A DNA stretch of 64,000 nt from Companilactobacillus halodurans (lineage in GTDB: Bacteria; Bacillota; Bacilli; Lactobacillales; Lactobacillaceae). The stretch covers positions 123,001 to 187,000 of the forward strand of contig NZ_VDFP01000002.1 of the NCBI RefSeq assembly GCF_009600985.1, read 5' to 3'. Shown here in pieces: positions 1-8,600 of the stretch. Each line of letters opens with the position of its first letter. Position 1 is the first letter of the stretch. The notes below the pieces were generated by a model. It was given only the letters and a program-made list of their open reading frames with translations. It was not told the origin of the DNA and ran no database searches. A program made the position numbers and the translations under genes.

Positions 1-398
1 TAAGGTTATCGGCACAGCCATTATTAGATGATGATATTGTTACATCTAATTATGTAGATGAAATTATTAATTCCGTAAAAGAATATGGTCCATATTTTGT
101 AATAGCACCACATGTAGCATTGGCACATGCACCTGGTAAAGCTGGGGCTAAAGAATTAGCAATGGGAATTACAGTTTTAGAACCCGCGATTAAATTCCAT
201 AATGAGGATAATGATCCGGTTTCTTATGTATTCACATTGAGTGCACCTGATAATAATTCTCATCTCAAAGCAATGCAAGAATTGGTTGGTTTATTAACAG
301 ATGAAAAATTTTATCAAGTATTATCTGATTCTAATGAATCCAGTGAGATTTTACAGTTTATTCAGGATTCGGTATTAAAAAATAAAGTCGAAAAATAA
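1..398 (+). CDS. PTS EIIA component, ascorbate/fructose-mannitol type (5' truncated by window edge)
   Basis: The frame is open from base 3 to the TAA at 396-398, so the gene begins upstream of the window. An ATG or TTG start near base 120 would cut off the active-site region and is not the real start. The translated part shows A-P-H-V-A-L-A-H-A, the phosphohistidine motif of this EIIA fold, with the active-site His codon at 126-128. The family usually has Pro before that His (LPHA); here it is Ala. EIIA passes phosphate from HPr to the EIIB encoded 18 bases downstream. The C-terminal helix region (LKAMQELVGLL onwards) aligns with the EIIA-like tail of the regulator at 3648, which helps show where that regulator is broken. 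Confidence 0.85.
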   Translation, partial: RLSAQPLLDDDIVTSNYVDEIINSVKEYGPYFVIAPHVALAHAPGKAGAKELAMGITVLEPAIKFHNEDNDPVSYVFTLSAPDNNSHLKAMQELVGLLTDEKFYQVLSDSNESSEILQFIQDSVLKNKVEK

Positions 399-416
399 AG
401 AGAGGAAGTATTTATT

Positions 417-704
417 ATGATTAAAGCTTTAGTAGCATGTCGTGCAGGAGTAGGTTCAAGTTTAATGTTAAAAATTAAGTTGAATGAAGTTATTGATGAA
501 CATAAATTGCCTGTTCAAGTTGAACACTCATCTTTGGATGGATTACCAAGTTTTAATGGACCAATTGTTATTGCCTTGAGTGACGTGGCACAAGAATTAA
601 AGGATCAGGGAATCGACAAGGTTGTCGTTGGTATCAAGAACATTCTTGATAAAGATGAGATTTATACAAAATTATCCGAAGCATTAAAGCAAGTACAATC
701 TTAA
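417..704 (+). CDS. PTS EIIB component, ascorbate (Ula/Sga) type
   Basis: This 95-residue cytoplasmic protein starts at an ATG behind an AGAGGAAG ribosome binding site. The N-terminus has the EIIB P-loop VACRAGVGSS, in which Cys8 is the predicted phosphocysteine. The size and the single Rossmann-like domain fit free-standing EIIB proteins of the L-ascorbate family (UlaB/SgaB). It would accept phosphate from the upstream EIIA and give it to the incoming sugar on the EIIC at 744. The substrate cannot be read from the sequence: the aldolases in the same operon suggest a sugar acid or its derivative rather than ascorbate. Confidence 0.88.
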   Translation: MIKALVACRAGVGSSLMLKIKLNEVIDEHKLPVQVEHSSLDGLPSFNGPIVIALSDVAQELKDQGIDKVVVGIKNILDKDEIYTKLSEALKQVQS

Positions 705-743
705 TTTTTTAAATATTACAAAATTTGAGGGGAGTAAATTAAT

Positions 744-2003
744 ATGCACTTTATAGTTAGTTTATTATCAAATCCCGCTATTCTATTGGCAATAGTTTCT
801 TTTATAGGATTGGTGGCACAGCATAAAAAAGCAACAGATGTTTTAAAAGGAACATTTAGAACTGCTATCGGTTTTCTGATTTTTGGTGTCGGAGCTAGTA
901 CCATGACAACGGCTCTTCAAAATTTTAACGTGATGTTTCAAAAAGGCTTTCATTTAACAGGTGTTATCGCTTCGCCTGAAGCAGCAACTGCTTTAGCACA
1001 AGGAAAATATGGATTCGTAGTTTCAGTTACTCTTATCGCTGGATTCATTATGAACCTTGTCTTTGCAAGAATTACACCATTTAAGAACGTATTCTTTACT
1101 GGTGGTCACAGTTTATTCTTTGCCTGTGTTTTAGCCTTAATTTTAAAGGCTCACGGTATTGGAAATACTTGGGCAATTATTGTTGGTGGAACAATCTTAG
1201 GATTTGTTTCTGCTGCTTTGCCTCAATTGTGTCAGCCATTTATGAGAAAAATTACTGGTGGAGATTTTCAGGCCATTGGTCACTTTAACATGATTGGTTA
1301 TGCTCTATCAGGTTTATTAGGCAATACATTTAGTAAACATAAGGATGAAACAACAGAAAATATTAAGTTCCCAGAATGGTTGTCATTTTTTAAAGACTTC
1401 CTAATGGGTGTAGCGGTCGTTATGATTGTAATCTTCTATATTGCTGCCCTAGCCGCTGGTAAAGTAGTTGTTACAAAATTGGCCGGAACAACTGATTGGC
1501 TAGTTTATCCAATGATTCAAGCTTTGACATTTACAGCTGGAATTTCAATATTGATGACAGGTGTTCGTATGTTTCTTGCTGAAATCACTGCAGCCTTTGT
1601 TGCAATTTCAGAGAAGTTTATTCCAGGATCACGTCCAGCTTTGGATGTACCAACAATTTTTCCATTTGCTCCAACAGCCGTTTTAGTTGGATTTTTAAGT
1701 TCATATGCAGCAGGATTGTTAGCAATTGTAGTTATGGTTTTACTCAAATTTCCGATTGTAATTATTCCAGCCGCTCATATTTGTTTCTTCTCAGGTGGCA
1801 CAGCAGGTATATTTGGTAACTCTACAGGTGGTTGGAGAGGAGCAATCCTTGGATCCTTTGTAGTTGGATTATTATTAGCGTTCTTACCAATATTACTTTA
1901 TCCAGAATTCTCATCATTAGGTATCACAGGTTCTACATTCCCTAACGTCGATTATAACGTTGTTGGATCATTATTAAATTGGTTCTTAGGAATCTTTCAT
2001 TAA
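744..2003 (+). CDS. PTS EIIC permease, ascorbate family (UlaA/SgaT-like)
   Basis: This 419-residue polytopic membrane protein has about ten hydrophobic segments. Its length and the order of its glycine-rich loops (GFLIFGVGAS near residues 46-55, FFSGGTAGIFGNSTGG near 349-364) resemble UlaA-type EIIC permeases. The start ATG follows a GAGGGGAG ribosome binding site. It lies 39 bases after EIIB and 22 bases before the DapA-family gene, so the genes form one operon. It should translocate and phosphorylate the operon's substrate. The family is clear. The substrate is unknown, and many UlaA relatives in Firmicutes do not transport ascorbate. Confidence 0.85.
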   Translation: MHFIVSLLSNPAILLAIVSFIGLVAQHKKATDVLKGTFRTAIGFLIFGVGASTMTTALQNFNVMFQKGFHLTGVIASPEAATALAQGKYGFVVSVTLIAGFIMNLVFARITPFKNVFFTGGHSLFFACVLALILKAHGIGNTWAIIVGGTILGFVSAALPQLCQPFMRKITGGDFQAIGHFNMIGYALSGLLGNTFSKHKDETTENIKFPEWLSFFKDFLMGVAVVMIVIFYIAALAAGKVVVTKLAGTTDWLVYPMIQALTFTAGISILMTGVRMFLAEITAAFVAISEKFIPGSRPALDVPTIFPFAPTAVLVGFLSSYAAGLLAIVVMVLLKFPIVIIPAAHICFFSGGTAGIFGNSTGGWRGAILGSFVVGLLLAFLPILLYPEFSSLGITGSTFPNVDYNVVGSLLNWFLGIFH

Positions 2004-2025
2004 TCATTAGAAAGGAGATTGTATT

Positions 2026-2925
2026 TTGGCAGATGTTTCAGGGATTATTGTTGCAATGGTTACACCATTGGATGATGAACAGAAAATTAGTTATTCAAAA
2101 ACAGATAAATTATTAAATAAACTTTTATCATATGATATAAATGGAATATTTATATTAGGAACAAATGGGGAAGCATATTCATTCACAGAAGATGAGAAAT
2201 ATGGTTTCGCAAAGCATGTCATTGATTATGTGGGTAATAAAACTCAAATTTTCGTTGGTACTGGTTTGAATAGTACTTCTGAAACTATTAGTTTTAGTCA
2301 AAAAATTTCTCAATTGCATCCTGATGCATTATCAGTTGTTACTCCATATTTTGTTCCAAATACACAGGATGAATTAATAAACCATTTTAATGATTTAGCT
2401 AATTCAGTAGATGTACCAATTATTCTTTATAATATGCCCGGTAAAACAGGAGTAAATATTGATCCCAAAACTGTCGCGGAATTATCTAAAAATCCGAATA
2501 TTGTTGGAGTAAAAGATAGTTCAGGTGACATTGAAAATATGCGTGGATACTTGAAGTTAAGGAATAATAATAATTTTGGAGTTTTATCAGGCTCTGACTC
2601 TAAAATCCTAGAATTATTGGAAGCGGGTGGTGATGGTGCAATCGCTGCTACAGCGAATCTCTTAACTCAAAATGATGTTAATATTTATAAATACTTTAAA
2701 GATGGAAATATAGAGAAGGCAAAAAAGAATCAACAGAATATTGAACCTCTAAGGAAAATTCTTCATACCGGAACTACACCATCATCTTTGAAAGCTTCTG
2801 TAACATTGAGTGGAATCGATGTTGGCTCAGCTAAAAAACCAGTTATTATGCCAGATAAAGAAGAATTAAAAGAAATAAATAAAATGATTGAATATTACAG
2901 AACTAATAAAATCATTGAGGGGTAG
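2026..2925 (+). CDS. DapA/NanA-family class I aldolase
   Basis: This 299-residue protein has a DHDPS/N-acetylneuraminate lyase TIM barrel. The TTG start is supported by AAAGGAG nine bases upstream. Motifs are GTNGEA (45-50), YNMPGKTG (135-142, catalytic Tyr135) and GVKDSSG with the Schiff-base Lys163. A biosynthetic dihydrodipicolinate synthase is possible. However, the gene sits between a sugar PTS and a KDPG-type aldolase, and no lysine-pathway neighbours are visible. A catabolic role, cleaving or forming a 2-keto-3-deoxy sugar acid with pyruvate, is therefore more likely. The specificity is inference; the family assignment is firm. Confidence 0.82.
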   Translation: MADVSGIIVAMVTPLDDEQKISYSKTDKLLNKLLSYDINGIFILGTNGEAYSFTEDEKYGFAKHVIDYVGNKTQIFVGTGLNSTSETISFSQKISQLHPDALSVVTPYFVPNTQDELINHFNDLANSVDVPIILYNMPGKTGVNIDPKTVAELSKNPNIVGVKDSSGDIENMRGYLKLRNNNNFGVLSGSDSKILELLEAGGDGAIAATANLLTQNDVNIYKYFKDGNIEKAKKNQQNIEPLRKILHTGTTPSSLKASVTLSGIDVGSAKKPVIMPDKEELKEINKMIEYYRTNKIIEG

Positions 2926-2928
2926 TTT

Positions 2929-3561
2929 ATGAAAAAATTAGATTACATGAATAGAATTTACGATAGTGGTGCTTTAGCGGTAGTTCGAGCTGATACGAAA
3001 AGGGTACTTGAAATTGCTGAAGGAATTGTAAAAGGTGGAGTTGACGTTATGGAGGTCAGTTACACAATTGATAGCGCAGCTGATTCTATAATAATTCTCA
3101 GGAAAAAATTTGGAGATAAGTTACTTGTAGGAGCTGGAACAGTTTTGGATGGTGAAACCGCTAAAGATGCTATTAAATCAGGTGCACAATTTATATATTC
3201 TCCAATGTTTGATAAGGAAGTTGCAAGACTTTGTAATCAGTATCAAATACCATATGCTCCAGGTTGTACATCAGTAACTGAAGCCGTTAATGCATTACGA
3301 GAGGGTGCGACGTTTATCAAAATTTTCCCTTACGGAGGAATAGTTGGCCCAGATTTAATTAAAACGATTAAAACTCCAATCCCTTATTTACCACTTATTG
3401 AGTCCGGTGGTGTCAATACTGAAAATATCATAGACTGGTTAAAGGCTGGAACTGATATTGTAGGTATAGGTGGAGCGTTATCAAAAGGAAATATTGATGA
3501 TATTGCTGATAATGCAAAACAGTTTAGAAATAAAATTGATGAGTATCGTAAACAAAAGTAA
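2929..3561 (+). CDS. KDPG/KHG-type aldolase (bifunctional 4-hydroxy-2-oxoglutarate / 2-dehydro-3-deoxy-phosphogluconate aldolase)
   Basis: This 210-residue class I aldolase has the standard Eda length. The key residues are visible: Glu42 in MEVSYT, VGAGTV (67-72), PGC (111-113) and the Schiff-base Lys131 in IKIFP. The ATG starts three bases after the previous stop, behind GAGGGG. It would split a 2-keto-3-deoxy-6-phospho sugar acid into pyruvate and glyceraldehyde-3-phosphate, which fits a PTS that delivers a phosphorylated substrate. No kinase, dehydratase or isomerase for such a pathway is in the window, so the upstream steps may be encoded to the left of base 1. A weak hairpin follows the gene. 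Confidence 0.85.
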   Translation: MKKLDYMNRIYDSGALAVVRADTKRVLEIAEGIVKGGVDVMEVSYTIDSAADSIIILRKKFGDKLLVGAGTVLDGETAKDAIKSGAQFIYSPMFDKEVARLCNQYQIPYAPGCTSVTEAVNALREGATFIKIFPYGGIVGPDLIKTIKTPIPYLPLIESGGVNTENIIDWLKAGTDIVGIGGALSKGNIDDIADNAKQFRNKIDEYRKQK

Positions 3562-3568
3562 AATAAGA

Positions 3569-3610
3569 TTGAAAAGGTTGATAGTCAGAAGGCTAGCAAC
3601 TTTTTTGGCT
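3569..3610 (+). terminator. weak intrinsic terminator or attenuator after the aldolase
   Basis: AAAAGGTTG pairs with CAACTTTTTT across a short loop that contains an inner TAG/CTA pairing, and a T-run follows. The stem has a bulge and a G-T pair, so readthrough into the regulator gene is likely. Confidence 0.45.
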
Positions 3611-3647
3611 TTATTTTATAAAATGGACTTTCTGGGGGGGAAAAATA

Positions 3648-5615
3648 ATGTTAGATAGAAAACAGCTTATTATTATAGATAGATTGATTCAGAATCCGAT
3701 TTTAACCAAGGATGAACTAACCGAGAGATATTCATTGTCAGATCGACAAATTGATTATTCTATAGATAAGCTTAATCAGTATTTGGAGTCAAACAATAAG
3801 GAAAAGATAGATGCTGATGGTGTCTATATTAGTGTTCCTAGTAATACATATGAATACTTGTTAAAAACTAGAGTATCTAAAAATTTAACATCGTTAAAAA
3901 GCTATGTCTTAAGTACAAAGGAACGACAACTTTTTTTGATTTTACTTTTGTCTACGAGTAATAAATATTTATCATTAATTCATTTACAGGAATTATTGCA
4001 AGTCAGCCAATCTACAGCATCAAAGGATTTAAAACGATTAGAGTATTTCTTATTATCTAAAAAGTTAAGAGTAAGTTATGACCGAAAAACAGGATACCGG
4101 ATTGTTGGAAGGGAAGATGCAATAAGAGGATGTCTGATAAAAAGTATATCTGATGAATTAATTGAAAATAAATCAGAGCTGCTAAATGACTTTATAGATT
4201 CAAATTGTAAATATGGTCTTAAAGAAGTTATCAATTTAGTAACCGGTTTAAAAGAGAAGTTTCATATAGATTTCGTTGAGAATAGGCTTAGAGAATTTTG
4301 CTATATTTTGACTATTGTTATTAATAGAGTTTCGAAAAGGCCGAATTATGTTCCAACAAATGTCAAAAAATTTTCAATAAAGGAAACAAACGAGTACAAG
4401 TTTACGGAAGAATTATTAAAGGATTTAGGTTATACAAATTCAAAGACCATTTTATATTTTTCAACCGTTGTTTTGTGTTTGAGTATTGGTGATAATAAAG
4501 ATCTTCAAGTTGACGATCATATCTATAAAATAACTGAGCAGCTAGTTAATAGATTCTCTATTATTTCCGGTGTTAATTTCTCGGATAATAAAAAAGTTAT
4601 TAGTCAGATATTTACACACTTTAGATCAATGTATTTTAGACTTCAATTTAAATTTCCAATCACAAATCCATTAACAAAGCAGGTAATTAAAGAATATAAT
4701 GCAATATTTAAATTGTTATCGCAAACGATTGATTCTTTTAGTAAAGAATTAGGAAAAGTTCCTGATGAGGAAATAGCATATTTAACAATCCATTTAATAG
4801 GATTTATTTATGAAGCTAATCAAACTAAAAAAAATTATCTAACTGCCGCAATAGTTTGTCCTAATGGAATAGGTAGTTCAGCGTTAGCTTACTTACAATT
4901 AACCAGTATTTTCCCTAATATTAAATTTTTAATGCCTTTTCCTTATACAGATTTAAATGAACATTTGGATGAAATAGATATGATTTTTTCAACTTTTTAT
5001 CGCAGTGATCTTTTTACATTAAATAAACCTTGCTTTGTGATAAATCCGGTTCTATCAAGTGAAGAAAGATATTCAATCATCCAAAAAGTGAATAGCAAAT
5101 TTTCAGCAAATAACTTTGTTTCACCAACATTAGATGCTGTAATGAAAGTTGTTAATAATAATGTTCACAATGAGATTACACTTAAACGAATTAGAAAGAG
5201 CCTTTCTGAAGAAGTTTTTCAAACACATCCAGTTTTCGATGTAAAAAAGCTTTCCTTAAAGGATATTATTGTTCCAGAATTTGTTCAATTAAATTTGAAT
5301 TGTAATAATTATAATGAAGCTATAAATAAAAGTTTTCAACCTTTTTTGAATGATAAGATTATTTCTTCAAAATATCTATCAGCAATTATTCATGAAGTGG
5401 AACATGGGGCGAGTTTTTTAATTGCACCTGAAATCTCATTACCACATGCTAATCCTAAAAATGGAGCAAAAAAGATTGGAATTGGAATTACAACATTAGC
5501 AAATCCAATTAAATTAATGAATCAGGATGAAAAAGTTAAATATATCTTTTCGTTAAGTGCCATTAACTCTACTGATCATCTAAATGCTTTAAATGATTTA
5601 ATGAATTTTATTTAA
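3648..5615 (+). CDS. PRD-containing, PTS-regulated transcriptional activator (MtlR/UlaR type), C-terminus truncated by a nonsense codon
   Basis: This 655-residue regulator starts at an ATG behind a G-rich ribosome binding site. The order is: two winged-helix DNA-binding regions (about 1-60 and 90-155), two PRDs (about 165-395; the second contains YLTIHLIGF), an EIIB-like domain with CPNGIGSS (about 400-490), and an EIIA-like domain with APEISLPHANP (about 510-655). PTS phosphorylation of these domains normally tunes activation of the neighbouring operon. The frame stops at TAA 5613-5615. Reading on in the same frame gives 27 more codons to a TGA at 5697-5699, and these match the end of a normal EIIA domain, including the EIIA at base 1. 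The last helix of the sensor domain is therefore lost, or the TAA is a sequence error. Confidence 0.85.
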   Translation: MLDRKQLIIIDRLIQNPILTKDELTERYSLSDRQIDYSIDKLNQYLESNNKEKIDADGVYISVPSNTYEYLLKTRVSKNLTSLKSYVLSTKERQLFLILLLSTSNKYLSLIHLQELLQVSQSTASKDLKRLEYFLLSKKLRVSYDRKTGYRIVGREDAIRGCLIKSISDELIENKSELLNDFIDSNCKYGLKEVINLVTGLKEKFHIDFVENRLREFCYILTIVINRVSKRPNYVPTNVKKFSIKETNEYKFTEELLKDLGYTNSKTILYFSTVVLCLSIGDNKDLQVDDHIYKITEQLVNRFSIISGVNFSDNKKVISQIFTHFRSMYFRLQFKFPITNPLTKQVIKEYNAIFKLLSQTIDSFSKELGKVPDEEIAYLTIHLIGFIYEANQTKKNYLTAAIVCPNGIGSSALAYLQLTSIFPNIKFLMPFPYTDLNEHLDEIDMIFSTFYRSDLFTLNKPCFVINPVLSSEERYSIIQKVNSKFSANNFVSPTLDAVMKVVNNNVHNEITLKRIRKSLSEEVFQTHPVFDVKKLSLKDIIVPEFVQLNLNCNNYNEAINKSFQPFLNDKIISSKYLSAIIHEVEHGASFLIAPEISLPHANPKNGAKKIGIGITTLANPIKLMNQDEKVKYIFSLSAINSTDHLNALNDLMNFI

Positions 5616-5745
5616 GATGCAAAATTTATTAAGTTACTTGATGATAAATCAACTGAGGTTGAAGATGTTTTAAAATTTATTAAACAAAATAGTAAATGAT
5701 GTTAAAAATATGACTTGAATAAATTAAATGTTTTTAGAACAATTA

Positions 5746-5795
5746 AAGGCCCAACATAAATAATTAACCGAGTAATAATTATGTTGAGCCTTTTT
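5746..5795 (+). terminator. intrinsic terminator of the PTS-aldolase-regulator operon
   Basis: GGCCCAACATAA pairs with TTATGTTGAGCC with an AT-rich loop between them, followed by TTTTT. It ends the plus-strand operon. The A-run on the left could also let it act for the minus-strand gene that ends at 5832. Confidence 0.75.
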
Positions 5796-5831
5796 GAGTA
5801 AATAAAATTTTAAATATCTTTTTAGGAGCAG

Positions 5832-6368
5832 CTAATCGTGCCAAATCAAGTCTTTATGATTCAAAAATTCAGTTCGTCCTAATGCAGTCCCATCACAAAA
5901 AATATGAGCGAATAAGCCTTCAAGATGTTCTTCTCGTGTGACAGCCCGATAACTTTCTAAGCAGTCTAAGGTTAAATGCTGTGCCATTGCTATCACTTCA
6001 CGTCGACTATTTTGCGACAGTTCTTTAAAATTAGATGTTACATAAATTTCTAATTGAGAATTCTTCAAATAATTAATTTTCTTAACAAACTGAGACCAAT
6101 ACTGTTGAATATTAGAGAGCTTCTTTTTGGAGAGGCTCTTTTCCTCGTCAAGAACTTTTGTGACAGCATTGACATTTTTGTATAATCGGCGATTGATAGT
6201 TTGATTGATCTTCTTCGTTTGATTAGAAATTTGTGCTGATTTTTTCATGTTAGTGGCGGTTAAATAATTTTCAATCGGATTATTAGCCGCAGAAACCGAG
6301 GTTGTTTTACAATTTACAATTACAATTAAGGCTAATGTGACAGTTAAAAAGAGCATTTTCTTTTTCAT
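5832..6368 (-). CDS. secreted protein of unknown function
   Basis: The best start is the ATG at 6368, with GGGAG seven bases upstream. A TTG four codons earlier overlaps that ribosome binding site and is less likely. The 178-residue product begins MKKKM, then has a hydrophobic core and an SVSA-A cleavage site, so it should be exported. The mature part is charged and mostly helical, with many Lys, Asn and Gln residues, and contains one Cys pair near the C-terminus (LDCLESY and IFCDG). I recognise no family. It stands alone between a terminator and the K+ channel gene on the same strand. Confidence 0.7.
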   Translation of the reverse strand: MKKKMLFLTVTLALIVIVNCKTTSVSAANNPIENYLTATNMKKSAQISNQTKKINQTINRRLYKNVNAVTKVLDEEKSLSKKKLSNIQQYWSQFVKKINYLKNSQLEIYVTSNFKELSQNSRREVIAMAQHLTLDCLESYRAVTREEHLEGLFAHIFCDGTALGRTEFLNHKDLIWHD

Positions 6369-6499
6369 TGAGACTCCCAAAATATTTTTTCTAATTATAT
6401 CTGAGATGTCTCAAAGAATTCCACTCGGATTTGATATAGATTAGAATTTAAAAAGCTTTATTAGTTTGCTTTCAAAATTTTTACTACATTATTAAAAAT

Positions 6500-7261
6500 T
6501 TATTTAAATTTTTGGTGAGCTTTCAAATCATTAATTTCTTGACGCAGTTGTTTATTTTCCGACTCGATTTTATCTAACTTGACTAAAATTTTATCCAATT
6601 TATCTTCACTTTCGACGTTATTTTCTTGCGTGAAATAACTCGTTATGGTACTAGTTAAAGTTCCAATAAATCCAATGCCAATAATCATCAAAGAAATGGC
6701 AGCTAAACGTCCAACGAGAGTTTTTGGAGCAACATCGCCATAACCAACCGTTGAGGCGGTGACGATAGCCCACCAAAATGAATCGCTCAAAGAAACGTTT
6801 TCGGCCAAAGAATACATGATAGTGGCAGTAACTAAAACGATGCCACAGATGATTATTAAATAGAAGAAACCGTTTATTTTGAGAATTTTTTTGGCATTTT
6901 TTTGTAGTTTTCCAGCTGTCCCAATAAAACGGATGAGCGTAAATATTTTGGTAAGGCTGATAATATTGACTACCCGAAAGATTCGAAAAGCATTGAAGAT
7001 GGTATTGAAAGGCAAAATTGCTAATAAATCGACAATGTTTTTGCGTAAGAATTTGACCTTATTAGGTGCTAAAAATAATCTTACAAAATAATCGAATGAA
7101 AAAATTACTAAGGTCAAAATATCGATTTGCAAATAGGGGAATCTGGAGACATCAAATCCCGGCAAATAACTTAAGACAAGGACGACTAGAGATGCTAGTC
7201 CAGTCACGACAATAAGTATGTAATAACCATTTGAGTGTAAAAGCCTTTTGATTTTTTTCAT
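6500..7261 (-). CDS. voltage-gated-type potassium channel
   Basis: This 253-residue protein has the selectivity filter TVGYGD at residues 171-176, between two hydrophobic segments (pore helix and S6). The N-terminal half carries S1-S4-like segments. The S4-like stretch around residues 90-112 has regularly placed Arg/Lys residues (R93, R96, K105, R111). The C-terminus (about 213-253) is a charged coiled coil that probably drives tetramer assembly. Its role is K+ flux across the cytoplasmic membrane. The ribosome binding site is weak. The gene appears monocistronic, and no ligand-binding RCK domain is present. Confidence 0.88.
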   Translation of the reverse strand: MKKIKRLLHSNGYYILIVVTGLASLVVLVLSYLPGFDVSRFPYLQIDILTLVIFSFDYFVRLFLAPNKVKFLRKNIVDLLAILPFNTIFNAFRIFRVVNIISLTKIFTLIRFIGTAGKLQKNAKKILKINGFFYLIIICGIVLVTATIMYSLAENVSLSDSFWWAIVTASTVGYGDVAPKTLVGRLAAISLMIIGIGFIGTLTSTITSYFTQENNVESEDKLDKILVKLDKIESENKQLRQEINDLKAHQKFK

Positions 7262-7391
7262 TATATTATTAATCTCTATTCATTAATAATCTTACTGATT
7301 TGTAATGCCGTACTAACACTTATGTCAGGTATATTTACAGTTGATTTCTTTTCCTAGATAATCAATTCATAACAGTAAAGGAGAAGAAAAA

Positions 7392-8171
7392 ATGCAACAA
7401 TTCACACCCAATCTTACATCGAAATCGATTAATCGGGAAACGTTTAAAATCATCTTAATGCTCTTAATGGTCCTAGATCATATTGACGTTTTTATTTCAC
7501 CATATTTAGCAGATTTCTTTCACATTATTACTCGTGTTGTGGCGGTCGGATTTGCCTATTTAGTAGTTGAAGGTTTGCATTATACCCACAGTCGGAAAAA
7601 TTATTTAAGTCGATTATTACTTTGGGGAGTGGGGATGTCAGTTGGTAACTGGTTACTTAATTTATTTGTTTTACGAAAACATAACGTGATGTCTATCCTT
7701 GGAGACAATATTTTCCTAACTCTTTTTTTAGGTGCGATAGTTTTGATATCTTGGAATAATCAAAATAATAATCCATCTTTAAAAAAAGTTTTGAAAAGTT
7801 TGGCAATAGTTTTATTGATTGCAAGTTTAATAATCCCTTTGGAAGGAAGTTTCGTGGTTGTTCCCTTCATGTTTATTACACAATTGACTTATGGAGACGT
7901 CAAACGAAGAAATCGAGCATATCTAATTTTGATGATGGTATTTGCTTTGATTGAATTACCAATGGCTTTAACAATTCCTAATTTAAATGGCATTATGATT
8001 TTTGATACGATTGCGATGAATGCGAGTGATATCTTTTTTATTTTGATTATTCCATTGCTACACTATTATAATGGCAAGATTGGATCTCTTAATCAAAAAT
8101 TAAAATATGGATTTTATTTATTTTATCCCTTGCATTTGTGGGTGATACATCTGATTGCTAATGTCCTTTAA
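7392..8171 (+). CDS. TraX-family membrane protein
   Basis: This 259-residue polytopic protein has about eight membrane segments and starts at an ATG behind AAGGAG. Its early pattern, IILMLLMVLDHI followed by ITRVVAVGFAYLVVEG, is that of TraX-like acyltransferase-fold proteins. These were named for F-pilin acetylation but are widespread and mostly uncharacterised in Gram-positives. A role in envelope modification is plausible but unproven. The gene ends four bases into the convergent gene at 8168. Confidence 0.7.
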   Translation: MQQFTPNLTSKSINRETFKIILMLLMVLDHIDVFISPYLADFFHIITRVVAVGFAYLVVEGLHYTHSRKNYLSRLLLWGVGMSVGNWLLNLFVLRKHNVMSILGDNIFLTLFLGAIVLISWNNQNNNPSLKKVLKSLAIVLLIASLIIPLEGSFVVVPFMFITQLTYGDVKRRNRAYLILMMVFALIELPMALTIPNLNGIMIFDTIAMNASDIFFILIIPLLHYYNGKIGSLNQKLKYGFYLFYPLHLWVIHLIANVL

Positions 8172-8464
8172 ATTTCAACTGCTTTATTTTGATGATAATC
8201 CTTTCCAGCATAGTCGAGCATTTCCTGCCATGAAGAGAAAATAGTAGTTTTGTGGACTTGTTTTTCCAAAATTGCCTGACCAATTCTTTCTAATGAATTT
8301 CGATTGATTATCCCTAATGACTTTAAAAAATCTTCAATGCAAAAAAATTGTGTATATTTTTCCATAAATCGGTTGCTGAAATAGTGCGTGAATTCTATTT
8401 TTTTAAGATTATTTCTTATTTGACATTCATGTTGAATCAAAGCTGAACGTTCCTGACTTGACAT
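8168..8464 (-). CDS. hypothetical protein
   Basis: I prefer the ATG at 8464, which has AGAGGG six bases upstream; a TTG six codons earlier would lie on top of this site. The 98-residue product (MSSQERSALI...) is soluble, helical and rich in Gln, Lys and Ile, with no signal peptide and no motif I recognise. Its stop overlaps the stop of the convergent TraX-like gene by four bases, so the two messages are antisense at their ends. Confidence 0.6.
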   Translation of the reverse strand: MSSQERSALIQHECQIRNNLKKIEFTHYFSNRFMEKYTQFFCIEDFLKSLGIINRNSLERIGQAILEKQVHKTTIFSSWQEMLDYAGKDYHQNKAVEI

Positions 8465-8600
8465 AATAATCCCTCTTAACAAAAATAATCATTTCTACCG
8501 ATTAGTATATCAAATGTATAGTCTTTTGATAGCATATAAATGTCTTATTTTTTCCTAAGTTGCTAGAATTTGGCTAAAGCTATTAGGAGGTGCATTCACG

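Noticed and set aside
8483..8600. Structured leader (Lacto-usp-like RNA) before the universal stress gene
   Set aside because: The position is suggestive, but I could not identify a stable conserved structure in these bases.
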